Shown: one piece after another, positions 28,486 to 37,230 of the stretch | Numbering within the stretch: the first letter of the stretch is position 1 | Layout of the letters: each line of letters opens with the position of its first letter | Assembly: GCA_963842155.1 (NCBI GenBank) | Contig: CAWJFP010000002.1 | Span: forward strand, 1-40,044 | Origin: CAWJFP01 sp963842155 | GTDB lineage: Bacteria > Pseudomonadota > Alphaproteobacteria > JACZXZ01 | DNA length: 40,044 nt | Reading direction: 5' to 3' | Notes under the pieces: generated by a model | Seen by the model: only the letters and a program-made list of their open reading frames with translations | What the model was told of the DNA's origin: nothing | Databases searched by the model: none | Made by a program: the position numbers and the translations under genes

Positions 28486-28563
28486 TTCCCGCATCTCCCA
28501 ATCTGTCTGAATGCGCAGCCTAATCGGCGGTCGGCACGGCCAGCTTGGCGATCCGCGCAAGGG

Positions 28564-28622
28564 TTTTTGCATTCAGCGCAAAAATGAAGCTTTTTCGGTC
28601 GATGGGCCTGGACTCGCTTTTG
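28564..28622. promoter_or_regulatory. divergent promoter region with a dyad and three regularly spaced T-tracts
   Basis: Between the oxygenase gene and the divergent AraC-type gene lies TTTTTGC-N7-GCAAAAA (28564-28584). T-tracts begin at 28564, 28591 and 28618, exactly 27 bases apart, in similar contexts (TTTTTGC, TTTTTCG, TTTTGCC). This arrangement suits binding by the adjacent AraC-family regulator, whose sites are often direct repeats. The function is inferred from position only. Confidence 0.4.
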
Positions 28623-28668
28623 CCGAACGCCCAAATTAACAGCTGGCATTTGGGAATAGGCTGCCGGC

Positions 28669-29610
28669 ATGACAGCGGTCTGGTCCAGCGACGCGGTTCC
28701 CGAGCGCGAGCGCTTCAGCGCCTGGCGCGAGGCCTGCTGCCAGCGCGTCTACGCCATCACGCCCGAACGCGAGAACCGCAACGGCTTCCGCGGCCGCATA
28801 GCGGGCCATCGCTTTGGCGGAATCGACCTCGTCGAGCTGGACTGCGAGGGACATCGCGTGCAGCGTCGCCGCGAGGATATCGCCCAGGCGACGAGCGACA
28901 CCTATTACGTCTATCAGCAGCTCGCCAACCATGCCTGGTTCAACCAATCGGGACGCGAGCTCGTGGCGGAGCCCGGCGACGTGGTGGTGGCCGACCCGAA
29001 CATTCCCTTCTCGACCGGTGCCACGGCGGATTTCGATTTTCGCCTCTGGCGCGTGCCGCGCGCCATGCTCGATCCGCTACTCCCCGTGCCGGGGCGGCTG
29101 ACGATGACGCATCTGCGGCGCCGGGATGCGATGGGCAACCTTCTCTCGGGCTTTCTCGGGAACGTGGGAAACCAGATCGGCAAGCTCGATCGGCAGGCGG
29201 AAGAGGGCATCGTCGACAATCTCGTCCGCCTGGTGGCCGTGGGCCTCGGCGCTTCGGTGAGGCGCGCGCGCGGACTTCAGGCGCTCCGCGCGGCCAAGCT
29301 CGATCGCGCTCTCCGCTATATCGATCGCCATCTCTCCGATCCCGGCTTGTCGCCGCCCCGTGCCGCGAGCGCGCTCGGCATGTCGGTGCGCGCGCTTCAT
29401 ATGCTGTTCGAGGAGCGGGGCGTGAGCTTCGGGCAAGCGGTCAGGTCGCGCCGGCTCGAGCAGATCAGATCGCTGCTCCTCGACCCCGCAACGGAGCGGT
29501 CCGTCACCGACATCGCGCTTGCCTGGGGCTTCAGCGATCTTTCCACCTTCTACCGCGCCTTTGGCGCGCTCTATGGCAAGACCCCTGGTCAAATGCGGCA
29601 GCGTGCCTAG
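28669..29610 (+). CDS. AraC-family transcriptional regulator
   Basis: 313 residues. An N-terminal AraC-binding-like sensing domain spans about residues 1-190. The C-terminal AraC/XylS DNA-binding domain covers about 205-313: first helix-turn-helix with SPPRAASALGMSVRALHMLF, second with SVTDIALAWGFSDLSTFYRAF, and ending GKTPGQMR. It is transcribed divergently from the aromatic operon, 183 bases from the oxygenase start. The obvious role is to control that operon in response to its substrate or an intermediate, as AraC-type AntR does for car genes in Pseudomonas. GGAATAGG lies upstream of the ATG. Confidence 0.92.
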   Translation: MTAVWSSDAVPERERFSAWREACCQRVYAITPERENRNGFRGRIAGHRFGGIDLVELDCEGHRVQRRREDIAQATSDTYYVYQQLANHAWFNQSGRELVAEPGDVVVADPNIPFSTGATADFDFRLWRVPRAMLDPLLPVPGRLTMTHLRRRDAMGNLLSGFLGNVGNQIGKLDRQAEEGIVDNLVRLVAVGLGASVRRARGLQALRAAKLDRALRYIDRHLSDPGLSPPRAASALGMSVRALHMLFEERGVSFGQAVRSRRLEQIRSLLLDPATERSVTDIALAWGFSDLSTFYRAFGALYGKTPGQMRQRA

Positions 29611-29861
29611 AGCGTGATCGGATTAGGCTGCGACGATACTCGGCGGCACGCCCGCTTTCTGATCGGGCAACGCAGCTGCGGCGCGATCGTCGTCATCGAC
29701 AAGCAATCGGGCGCCGAGATGCCATCGAAGAAGTCGGGCCGAAGTCGTTGCAGCGAAAGAGCGGCGTCGTCTTGAGGGTCGCTGGCCCCGGCGAGGAAGA
29801 ATCAGCTGCTCCATGCGGCGCGCGAGCAACTCGCGGATCGTGAGGCGCTCCGCGCCCGGCA

Positions 29862-30137
29862 TCACGAATTGAGCGCCGTCCACCGATAACTCGGAGGCCG
29901 CGCTCGCGGCCGGCGCTCGGCGACTGGAATAACATATTGCAGATTGGCGGCGTTGCGCTCGACTGGCCGCTCATAAGACATGAGCTTGCTCCGTCTTCGA
30001 CCGCGAGCGTGCCGTCGATCATGACGGCGTGCAAGCAGCCAGACCGAGCCCGGCTGCGGATAGCCGGCAAAGAACTGCTGATCACGTGAGAGATATTGCC
30101 AGCCGCTGTCCCTCGACAAAATGACGCATTTCGTCAT
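29862..30137 (-). CDS. possible small protein of 91 residues, unidentified
   Basis: The frame begins at ATG 30137 with AAAGGAAA eight bases upstream, a fair ribosome-binding site. The first 36 residues (MTKCVILSRDSGWQYL onward, then FFAGYPQPGSVWLL) look like genuine protein. After that the translation becomes arginine-rich, while sensible sequence seems to continue in other frames. It may be the start of a frameshifted gene. No family recognised. Confidence 0.3.
   Translation of the reverse strand: MTKCVILSRDSGWQYLSRDQQFFAGYPQPGSVWLLARRHDRRHARGRRRSKLMSYERPVERNAANLQYVIPVAERRPRARPPSYRWTALNS
30121..30137. promoter_or_regulatory. perfect dyad, candidate operator
   Basis: ATGACG and CGTCAT form perfect six-base arms around CATTT. 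It lies 64 bases before the probable start of the second AraC-type regulator and overlaps the ATG of the possible minus-strand gene, so it could be an autoregulatory site. Recognised by symmetry and position only. Confidence 0.3.
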
Positions 30138-30200
30138 AGAATTTCCTTTGCGGACCAGCAGATAGCCGACAAAAATCGCGGTCCCCGGGAGGGAAATGGC

Positions 30201-31113
30201 TTGGGAGCTGCCTTAAGGGCCGTCGAGACGCTTGCCGACACGCACGGTCTCGTGACGCGGCCGGGCACGCAGATCTGGGCCTCGAGCGAGGGGCGCGGCT
30301 GGCATTCCTTGTTCGCCTCGGCTCAGCGCGAGGCGCCTTTCGACGACGATTTACAAGCGGTCGACAACCATCTGATCGTCATGCATCTGAGCGGCCCGGT
30401 GCAGGTCACGCGTAGCCTGGCCGGCCGGCGGCAGAGCTGCGTCATCCCGCCGGGCGGCGCCTTCATCATGCCGGGCGGGGTCGATTTCGGCGTGAGGCTG
30501 GAGGGCCAGCTCGACACGCTCCATTTCTATCTCCACCGCAGCATCGTCGACGAGATCGCGGAGGAATTCACTGCCTCGCGCAACGCCGTCCAGATTATCC
30601 CGCGGCTTGGCGAGCTCGATCCGCTGCTTGAGCAGATCGCGCTCGGCTTGCGCGAGCAATTGCATCGATTCGAGCCTGGCGACGGCGCTCTATGTCGACC
30701 ATCTGGCGCGCACGGCCGCGGCGCGTCTGGTGCGCGCCCATTCGACCGCCAGCGTCAGGAGCGCGCCCGCGCCGCGCAAGGCCGGCCTCACCGAGCGTCA
30801 ATTGCGGCGCGCCATCGACTACATCCATTGCAATCTCGAGCAGGACCCCACCCTCGCCGAACTCGCCGCCGTGACCGGGCTGAGCACGGTTTATTTCGCG
30901 CGGCAATTCAAATTGGCGACGGGATTGCCGCCGCACCGCTTCCTCCTGCGCGTCCGCGTCGAGCACGCCAAGCGCCTGCTCGCGGCGACCGATCGCCCGC
31001 TCGCCGCCATCGCGCTCGATTGCGGCTTCTGCCATCAGGAGCATCTCACGCGCGTCTTCCGCAAACATTGCGGAACGACCCCGGCCGTCTACCGCGCTGC
31101 GGTCAAATCCTGA
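30201..31113 (+). pseudogene. AraC-family transcriptional regulator, frameshifted
   Basis: Corrected length is about 303 residues. The N-terminal part, to about residue 155, is a sensing domain with LIVMHLSGPVQVTR and PGGAFIMPGG, a cupin-like arm. The C-terminal AraC domain has TLAELAAVTGLSTVYFARQF and a second helix-turn-helix, LAAIALDCGFCHQEHLTRVF, then GTTPAVYR. An extra C at 30666 separates LREQLH from DSSLATALYVDHLARTAAARL; removing it joins the two halves seamlessly. I suggest a TTG start at 30201 because GGGAGGG precedes it, but an ATG at 30196 in another frame leaves doubt. It lies 180 bases upstream of the hydroquinone operon on the same strand and probably regulates it. Confidence 0.72.
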
Positions 31114-31290
31114 GACGCGCCGCGCCTCCATCCGATTCGTGCAGTATTTTCCTGCAAATCATGCAGGCCGGTCCACGGTCTGAGATTCTAGACTAGCCCC
31201 GGGAAGGCCTGTTCGGTCGGTGCAAATAGTTGCCGGGCGCGGGGGGTCGTTGTCCAAAAGGCGCCAGCCGCCACGGGAGGAGTAGATCGC

Positions 31291-31788
31291 ATGACGGATG
31301 TGAAGACGGTGTTCGGCTCATTGAACAATTACGAGAAAGGCGGCGTCGAGGTCATCAACGATGACCCGAAGAACTACGTCTTCTCCAATGTCTTCGAGGT
31401 GGCGAAGAAATCGCGGCCCTATGAGCGGGTCGCCGTGGGCAAGAACTTCGAATATGTCATCGAGTGCCTGCGCGCCGAGGGCGCCTCGCCCTGGTATGCC
31501 TGCGCGCATGACGAGTTCTCCCTCGTCATGGACGGCAAGGTCGAGATCACGCTAGTGAAGCCGGATAGCGCGCTCGTTCCCGCCGACAAAGTCGGCGCCG
31601 TACGCCTCGAAGCACCGCCCAGGGGCCGCAAGATGGGGCGCGTCGTCGCCGGCCGCGGCCATATGACTTTGCTGCCCAAGGGCTCGGCCTACCAGTTCAA
31701 CGCCGCCGGCCCATCGGTCGTGACCATCCAGACCGTCCAAGGCGACGTCACGATCGAGCGCTGGGCCGATATCTGTCAGACGAGCTGA
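31291..31788 (+). CDS. hapC: hydroquinone 1,2-dioxygenase, small subunit
   Basis: 165 residues, matching the small subunit of two-component hydroquinone dioxygenases (HapC, PnpC and HqdA types, about 160 residues). The protein has a cupin-like strand pattern, with FEYVIECLRAEGASPWYACAHDEF and GRGHMTLLPKGSAYQF. With the large subunit it opens hydroquinone with dioxygen to 4-hydroxymuconic semialdehyde in an Fe(II)-dependent reaction. The ATG follows GGGAGGAG. The large-subunit gene begins 12 bases after its stop. It is the first gene of the plus-strand aromatic operon. Confidence 0.85.
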   Translation: MTDVKTVFGSLNNYEKGGVEVINDDPKNYVFSNVFEVAKKSRPYERVAVGKNFEYVIECLRAEGASPWYACAHDEFSLVMDGKVEITLVKPDSALVPADKVGAVRLEAPPRGRKMGRVVAGRGHMTLLPKGSAYQFNAAGPSVVTIQTVQGDVTIERWADICQTS

Positions 31789-31799
31789 GGAGCATCGCC

Positions 31800-32783
31800 A
31801 TGTCGCCGCAATTCGCCGTGCAGGCCTCGCAGCCGGACAATTATTACGGCTATCGCAGCTTCAAGAAGGGCAAATTCGAGTTCCGCCGCGACGAGTATTT
31901 CGTCCATATCAAGTGGCCGAAGGGCAGCCATACGCTCGCCGCCGACGTGTTCCTGCGCGCGCTCCAGCGCGACATCGCCTGGAACTTCTTCTACGGCACC
32001 GTCAATTTCGACCCCGTATTCGGAACGATGAATCACGACGGCACCGTCGACATGTTCGCCGGCCGCTTCAACGACGCCTACCGCCAGCACGGGCTCGACT
32101 ACAACGAGACCTATAAGTCCGACGATCTCATGGCCACCTTCAAGGCCATGCTCGACGATTGGACCAACCAGGGCTACGACCCCTTCGCCGCCCCCGAGGA
32201 GACCAAGCAGCCGTACGGCCGCAAGGACGGCGACAACAAAAAAGCGATCGAGAGGCTCCGCATCACCGCCAACCGCATGGTCGGCCTGCCCGGCGATACG
32301 CCGCTCAGGACCGACCAGAGCGGCTATAGGGTGAACCGCCAGTTCGCCGACGTGCCGCAGGACGCGCCCGAGGTTCACGCCGAGCCGGGCTTCGAGAGCG
32401 AAGTCTCGGCCTTCAACCTCTTCGCCTATCTCTCGCGCTCCGACGTGACCTGGAATCCTTCGGTCTGCTCCGTGGTGAAGGACAGCCTTTATTGCCCGAC
32501 CTCGGAGGAGTTCATCCTGCCGGTCGAGCATGGCAACGACCGGGTCGAATGGTTCATGCAGCTCTCGGACGAGATCATCTGGGTGATCAAGAACAAGGAG
32601 ACGGGCGAGCCCCGCGCGCGCGTCGTCGCCAAGGCGGGCGACATCTGCGCCATGCCCGCCGACATCCGCCATCAAGGCTTCTCGCCGAAGCGCTCGATGC
32701 TGCTGGTGTGGGAGAACAACTCGAGCAGCATCCCCGCCCTGATCCAGAGCGGCAAGGCGCCGGTGGTGCCGGTCGTGTTCTGA
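31800..32783 (+). CDS. hapD: hydroquinone 1,2-dioxygenase, large subunit
   Basis: 327 residues, near the usual 335-340 of HapD/PnpD/HqdB. Conserved stretches include YGYRSFKKGKFEFRRDEYF near the start. Toward the end, WNPSVCSVVKDSLYCPTSEE, HGNDRVEWFMQLSDEI and MPADIRHQGFSPKRSMLLVW form the C-terminal cupin with probable iron-binding His and Glu residues. It carries the active site for ring opening of hydroquinone to 4-hydroxymuconic semialdehyde. The start at 31800 has GAGGAG seven bases upstream. The next gene encodes the dehydrogenase expected for the product, which supports the assignment. Confidence 0.87.
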   Translation: MSPQFAVQASQPDNYYGYRSFKKGKFEFRRDEYFVHIKWPKGSHTLAADVFLRALQRDIAWNFFYGTVNFDPVFGTMNHDGTVDMFAGRFNDAYRQHGLDYNETYKSDDLMATFKAMLDDWTNQGYDPFAAPEETKQPYGRKDGDNKKAIERLRITANRMVGLPGDTPLRTDQSGYRVNRQFADVPQDAPEVHAEPGFESEVSAFNLFAYLSRSDVTWNPSVCSVVKDSLYCPTSEEFILPVEHGNDRVEWFMQLSDEIIWVIKNKETGEPRARVVAKAGDICAMPADIRHQGFSPKRSMLLVWENNSSSIPALIQSGKAPVVPVVF

Positions 32784-32828
32784 TCGGTTCGCGGCCCGGC
32801 AAGGGCTGCCGGACCCAGGGGGGATCGG

Positions 32829-34300
32829 GTGACCTACCAGACCAGGCTCTTCATCGGCGGACAGTTCGTCGATGCGTTGGACGGGGCCAGATTCTCGCTA
32901 CGCTCAATCCCCATGACGGCTCGGTCCTCGCCGAGGTGGCGGAGGCGAAGGCGGCCGATATCGACCGCGCGGTCGAAGCGGCGACGCGGGCCTTTCCGGC
33001 ATGGGGCCGCCTTGCCGCCGCCGATCGCGGCCGCATCCTCTTGCGGCTCGCTGAGCTCATCGAGAGCAGGACGGAGGAGCTCGCCCACCTCGAGAGCCTA
33101 GACACGGGCCACCCCATCCGCGATTCGCGCGGGCTCGACGTGCCGCGCACTGCCGCGACCTTCCGCTATTTCGGCGGCATGGCCGACAAGTTCCAAGGCA
33201 GCGTCGTCCCGGTCGAGCAGGGCTTCCTCAATTACGTCCAGCGCGAGCCCTTGGGTATCGTGGGCCAGATCGTGCCGTGGAATTTCCCCCTCATGTTCAC
33301 TTCCTGGAAGATGGGCCCGGCGCTCGCGGCCGGGAACACGATCGTTCTCAAGCCCGCCGAGCTTACGCCCTTGAGCTCGCTGCGCATCGGCGAGCTGATG
33401 GCGGAGGCGGGCATGCCCGAGGGCGTGGTCAATATCCTGCCGGGCTACGGCGCCACGGCGGGCCAGTATCTCGCCGAGCATCCTGCCGTCGCCAAGATCG
33501 CCTTCACCGGCTCGACCGAGACGGGGCGAAAGATCGTCGCGGCCTCGGCGGGCAACCTCAAGCGCGTGCAGCTCGAGCTCGGCGGCAAGGGCGCCAACAT
33601 CGTCTTCGAGGATGCCAATCTGAAGGCCGCGATCAACGGCTCGGCCTTTGCCATCTTCCACAATCAGGGCCAAGCCTGCATCGCGGGCTCGCGCCTTGTG
33701 CTGCAGGAGCGCATTGCCGACGAATTCCTCGACGGCTTTTTGGCGCTCGCCAACTCGATCCGCCTGGGCGATCCGCTCGATCCGGCAACCGAGATGGGCC
33801 CGCTCACCTCCGCCGGCCATCGCGACCGCGTGCTGACCTATTGCCAGATCGCCCATCAGGAGGGCGGCGAGATCCTGACGGGCGGGGGTCCGCCCAAGGA
33901 CCCGGAACTCGCCAAGGGCTATTACATGCGCCCGACCGTGGTGCTGGCGCAGCCGCAGGACCGCGTCTGCATGGAGGAGGTGTTCGGGCCTTTCGTCTCG
34001 GTGAACCGCTTCAAGGACGAGGCGGAGGCGGTCCGCATCGCCAACAACACGGACTACGGGCTGGGCGGCGGGTTATGGACGGCGGATCTGGCGCGGGCGC
34101 ATCGCGTCGCGCAGCAGCTGCAATCGGGCATGGTCTGGATCAACTGCTACAAGCGGGTCAATCCCGGCTCGCCTTTCGGCGGCGTGCGCGCCTCGGGCTA
34201 CGGGCGCGAGATGGGTTTCGAGGCGATGCACGACTATACCGAGGCGAAGTCAGTCTGGGTGAATGTCGATGCCCGCATTCCGCCCTGGTACCCGCGATGA
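32829..34300 (+). CDS. aldehyde dehydrogenase, probable 4-hydroxymuconic semialdehyde dehydrogenase, frameshifted near its start
   Basis: Corrected length is about 490 residues. The first 22 residues (VTYQTRLFIGGQFVDALDG) start at GTG 32829. They are separated from the rest by two surplus bases at about 32895; from ATLNPHDGSVL the frame is open to 34300. The NAD-binding loop is FTGSTETGRK, the catalytic Glu is in LELGGKGAN, and the nucleophile Cys is in NQGQACIAGS. In the hydroquinone pathway the equivalent HapE/PnpE enzyme oxidises 4-hydroxymuconic semialdehyde to maleylacetate. Position directly after the dioxygenase genes supports that role. I kept it as a CDS because almost the whole protein is in one frame. 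Confidence 0.83.
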
Positions 34301-34454
34301 GGGGCGCGGGCGCCAGACCCTTGCGTCCAAGGCCGGCCGGAGCGACGGAAGAAACGAAGCACGCGCGCTTCGGCATGAGCGTCGAAGCGAAATCCCTCGA
34401 ACGGGGCAACGAACCGTCAGGGCAGCAGACCCTGCATTCACGGAGGAGGAGACC

Positions 34455-35741
34455 ATGAAGAGAGCAACCATGTCGCTGCCGGTCAGTCGCCGGCAAGTGC
34501 TTCAAGGCGGTGCGGCCGCGCTCGCGGTCGGCACTCTCGGCTTCCCCGCGAGCGCCGCCGGAAATACCTTCAAGCTCGGCTATGTCAGCCCGCAGACCGG
34601 TCCGCTCGCGCCATTCGGCGAAGCGGACAGCTTCGTGCTTGGAACGGTGCGCCAGTTGCTCAAGAGCGGCGTCCAGGTCGGTGGCAGCCTAGTCCCCGTC
34701 GAGATCATCGTGAAGGACAGCCAATCCAATCCCAACCGCGCGGCGGAAGTGGCGGCCGACCTCATCCTGAAAGATCGTATCGACCTCATGCTGGTCGCCT
34801 CGACGCCCGAGACCACCAATCCGGTCTCCGACCAATGCGAGGTCAACGAGGTGCCCTGCCTCTCCACCGTGGCGCCCTGGCAGCCCTGGTTTTTCGCCCG
34901 CGGCGGCAAGCCCGAAACGGGCTTCAAATACACCTACCATTTCTTCTGGGGGCTCGAGGATGTCATCGCGGTCTTCACCAACATGTGGGCCGCGGTTCCG
35001 ACCGACAAAATCGTCGGCGGCCTCTTCCCCAACGACGGCGACGGCAATGCCTGGGGCGACAAGGTGCACGGCTTTCCGCCCGTCCTCGACAGCAAGGGCT
35101 ACAAGCTCATCGATCCGGGCCGTTACCAGAATTTGACCGACAACTTCTCCGCCCAGATCGGCGCCTTCAAGCAGGGCAACGTCGAGATCGTGACGGGCGT
35201 GGTCATCCCGCCCGACTGGACGACCTTCTGGACGCAGGCGAAGCAGCAGGGCTTCCGCCCCAAGATCGCCTCGGTGGGCAAGGCGCTCCTCTTCCCCGTG
35301 GCGCTCGAGGCTCTCGGCGACAACGGCAACAATCTTTCGAGCGAGGTTTGGTGGTCGCCGACGCATCCCTACAAGTCCTCGCTGACCGGACAATCCGCGC
35401 ATGCCTTGGCCGACGCCTACACGGCCTCTACCAAGAAGCAATGGACGCAACCGATCGGCTTCGCCCATGCCTTGTTCGAGATCGCCGTCGACGTGATGAA
35501 GCGTTCCCAAGGCGCCGGCCAGCGCGACGCAACGCTCGCCGCCCTCCGCTCCACCAAGCTCGACACCATCGTTGGCCCAATCGCCTGGAACGGACAAGGA
35601 CCCTTCAAGAACGTCTCGAAGACGCCGCTCGTCGGCGGGCAATGGCGGCGCGGTGGGAAGTTCAAGTATGATCTCGTGATCGTCTCCAACGAGACGGCGC
35701 CGCAAATTCCGCTTGGCGGCAAGATGGAAGCCCTCGGCTGA
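34455..35741 (+). CDS. ABC transporter substrate-binding protein, LivK type, Tat-exported
   Basis: 428 residues of the type I periplasmic binding fold (Peripla_BP_6). The N-terminus has SRRQVLQ followed by a hydrophobic stretch and ASAAG, a twin-arginine signal peptide. The mature part begins KLGYVSPQTGPLAPFGEAD, the usual first strand and ligand loop. The start at 34455 is fixed by GGAGGAGGA directly upstream. It is the receptor for the importer encoded by the next four genes. Given the upstream ring-cleavage genes, the ligand is probably an aromatic compound or a side-chain carboxylate of one, not a branched-chain amino acid; that is inference. Confidence 0.9.
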   Translation: MKRATMSLPVSRRQVLQGGAAALAVGTLGFPASAAGNTFKLGYVSPQTGPLAPFGEADSFVLGTVRQLLKSGVQVGGSLVPVEIIVKDSQSNPNRAAEVAADLILKDRIDLMLVASTPETTNPVSDQCEVNEVPCLSTVAPWQPWFFARGGKPETGFKYTYHFFWGLEDVIAVFTNMWAAVPTDKIVGGLFPNDGDGNAWGDKVHGFPPVLDSKGYKLIDPGRYQNLTDNFSAQIGAFKQGNVEIVTGVVIPPDWTTFWTQAKQQGFRPKIASVGKALLFPVALEALGDNGNNLSSEVWWSPTHPYKSSLTGQSAHALADAYTASTKKQWTQPIGFAHALFEIAVDVMKRSQGAGQRDATLAALRSTKLDTIVGPIAWNGQGPFKNVSKTPLVGGQWRRGGKFKYDLVIVSNETAPQIPLGGKMEALG

Positions 35742-35802
35742 TCGCCGGCCGGCGGGTGGAGGTGGCTCGGCCTCCGCCCGCCCGCGCCGCGAAGGGGTAG
35801 CG

Positions 35803-36529
35803 ATGTCGCCCGTCCTCCGGCTCGAGAGCGTCTCCAAGAGCTTCGGCGCGCTCCGGGTCGTCAACAACCTGTCCCTCGACGTCGCGGAGGGCGAGGCGCT
35901 CGGCGTGCTCGGTCCGAACGGCGCCGGCAAGAGCACGCTCTTTAACCTGATCACGGGCGCCCTCAGGCCAAGCGCAGGGTCGATTCATTTCCTGGGCCGG
36001 GACATCACCCATCTCCCAGCCCATAGCCGCTGCCGGCTCGGCATCGGCCGCGCCTTTCAGATTCCGCAACCTTTTGCCAAGATGACGGTATTCGAAAATC
36101 TCCTCGTCAGCGCCGCGTTCGGGAAGAGGCGGCGCGAATCCGAATGCTACGATCGTTGCGTCTTCGTGCTCGAGCGCACGCGGCTGCTCGCCAAGGCGAA
36201 CGTCGCGGCCAGCCGGCTCACGCTCCTCGAGCGCAAGCGGCTCGAGCTTGCCCGCGCGCTGGCCAGCGAGCCCAAGCTGCTCCTGCTTGACGAGATCGCT
36301 GGCGGCCTGACCGAGGCGGAATGCCAGGAGCTGATCGAGCAGATCCGCGAGGTGCATGCGGATGGCACCACCGTCGTCTGGATCGAGCATGTGGTGCATG
36401 CGCTCCTCGCCGTGGTCGAGCGATTGCTGGTCATCAATTTCGGCGAGAATTCTCGACGAGGGCCATCCGGCGCGCGTGATGGCTAGCCCGGCCGTGCAGG
36501 AGGTCTATATGGGCATCGAGGGCGAATGA
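35803..36529 (+). CDS. livG: LivG-type ABC ATPase, frameshifted near its C-terminus
   Basis: Corrected length is about 241 residues. Walker A is GPNGAGKST (residues 37-45), and Walker B with its neighbour is LLLLDEIAGGLTE. The signature is the divergent LTLLERKRLELARAL form found in some LivG groups. One extra A at 36448 turns the end FGEILDEGHPARVMASPAVQ into an off-frame tail that stops at 36486. With it removed, the frame ends at TGA 36527-36529 and overlaps the next start by ATGA, strong evidence that the shift is an error or very recent. It energises import together with LivF. Confidence 0.85.
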
Positions 36530-37224
36530 CGCTGCTGGAAACCCACGGCCTCACCGCATTCTACGGCGACTTCCAGGCGCTCTTCGGCATCGACTTCCGC
36601 ATCATGGAGGGCGAGGCCGTTGCCGTGATCGGCGCCAACGGTGCCGGCAAAACGACCTTTCTCCACTCGATCACCGGGCTCCTTGCTGGGGCGTCCGCGC
36701 ATATCCGCTTCAAAGGCCAGGCGATCGGCTCACGTGAGGCGAACGAGATCATCGCCCTCGGCATCGCCATGGTGCCGGAGGGACGCCGGCTCTTCCCCTC
36801 CTTGAGCATCGAGGAGAACCTCCTCATGGGCGCCTATTGCGGCCGGCGCGGCGCCTGGACGCTTCGCCGCGTCTACGACCTCTTCCCCATGCTCGAGGTG
36901 CGGCGCGCGGACTTGCCCACCACGCTCTCGGGCGGCCAGCAGCAGATGGCCGCGATCGGTCGCGCGCTGATGGCGAACCCCAGCCTACTGCTGTGCGACG
37001 AGATCAGCCTCGGCCTGGCGCCGGTCGTCATCCGCGATCTCTACCAAGCGTTGCCTATCATCCGCGCGGAGGGGACCACGCTCGTGGTCGTCGAGCAGGA
37101 CGTGAACCGCGCGCTCGAGGTTTCCGACCGGGTCTACTGCTTCCAGGAGGGGCGCGTCAGCCTCGAGGGCCGACCCGGCGAGCTAACCCGGGAGCGTATC
37201 CGCCAGGCCTATTTCGGGATGTGA
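36526..37224 (+). CDS. livF: LivF-type ABC ATPase
   Basis: 232 residues, full length for LivF. Walker A is GANGAGKTT, the signature is LSGGQQQMAAIGRAL, Walker B is LLLCDEISLGLAP, and the H-loop region is TLVVVEQDVNRAL. The ATG at 36526 overlaps the corrected LivG stop (ATGA). It forms the ATPase pair with LivG beneath the two permeases. The permease gene follows after 6 bases. Confidence 0.93.
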   Translation: MTLLETHGLTAFYGDFQALFGIDFRIMEGEAVAVIGANGAGKTTFLHSITGLLAGASAHIRFKGQAIGSREANEIIALGIAMVPEGRRLFPSLSIEENLLMGAYCGRRGAWTLRRVYDLFPMLEVRRADLPTTLSGGQQQMAAIGRALMANPSLLLCDEISLGLAPVVIRDLYQALPIIRAEGTTLVVVEQDVNRALEVSDRVYCFQEGRVSLEGRPGELTRERIRQAYFGM

Positions 37225-37230
37225 AGCGGG

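Larger units (their letters stand above)
29611..30200. other. intergenic region between the two AraC-type genes
   Basis: About 590 bases without a recognisable conserved gene. One possible small minus-strand gene and one dyad are listed separately. Fragments of plausible protein sequence occur in all three minus-strand frames (29623-30137), as expected from a decayed or frameshifted gene, but I could not identify it. No transposase signature was recognised. Confidence 0.4.

Noticed and set aside
32492..32880. Upstream extension of the aldehyde dehydrogenase frame into the dioxygenase gene
   Set aside because: The extension is an off-frame reading of the dioxygenase large subunit; the true dehydrogenase start lies at 32829 in another frame before a small indel.
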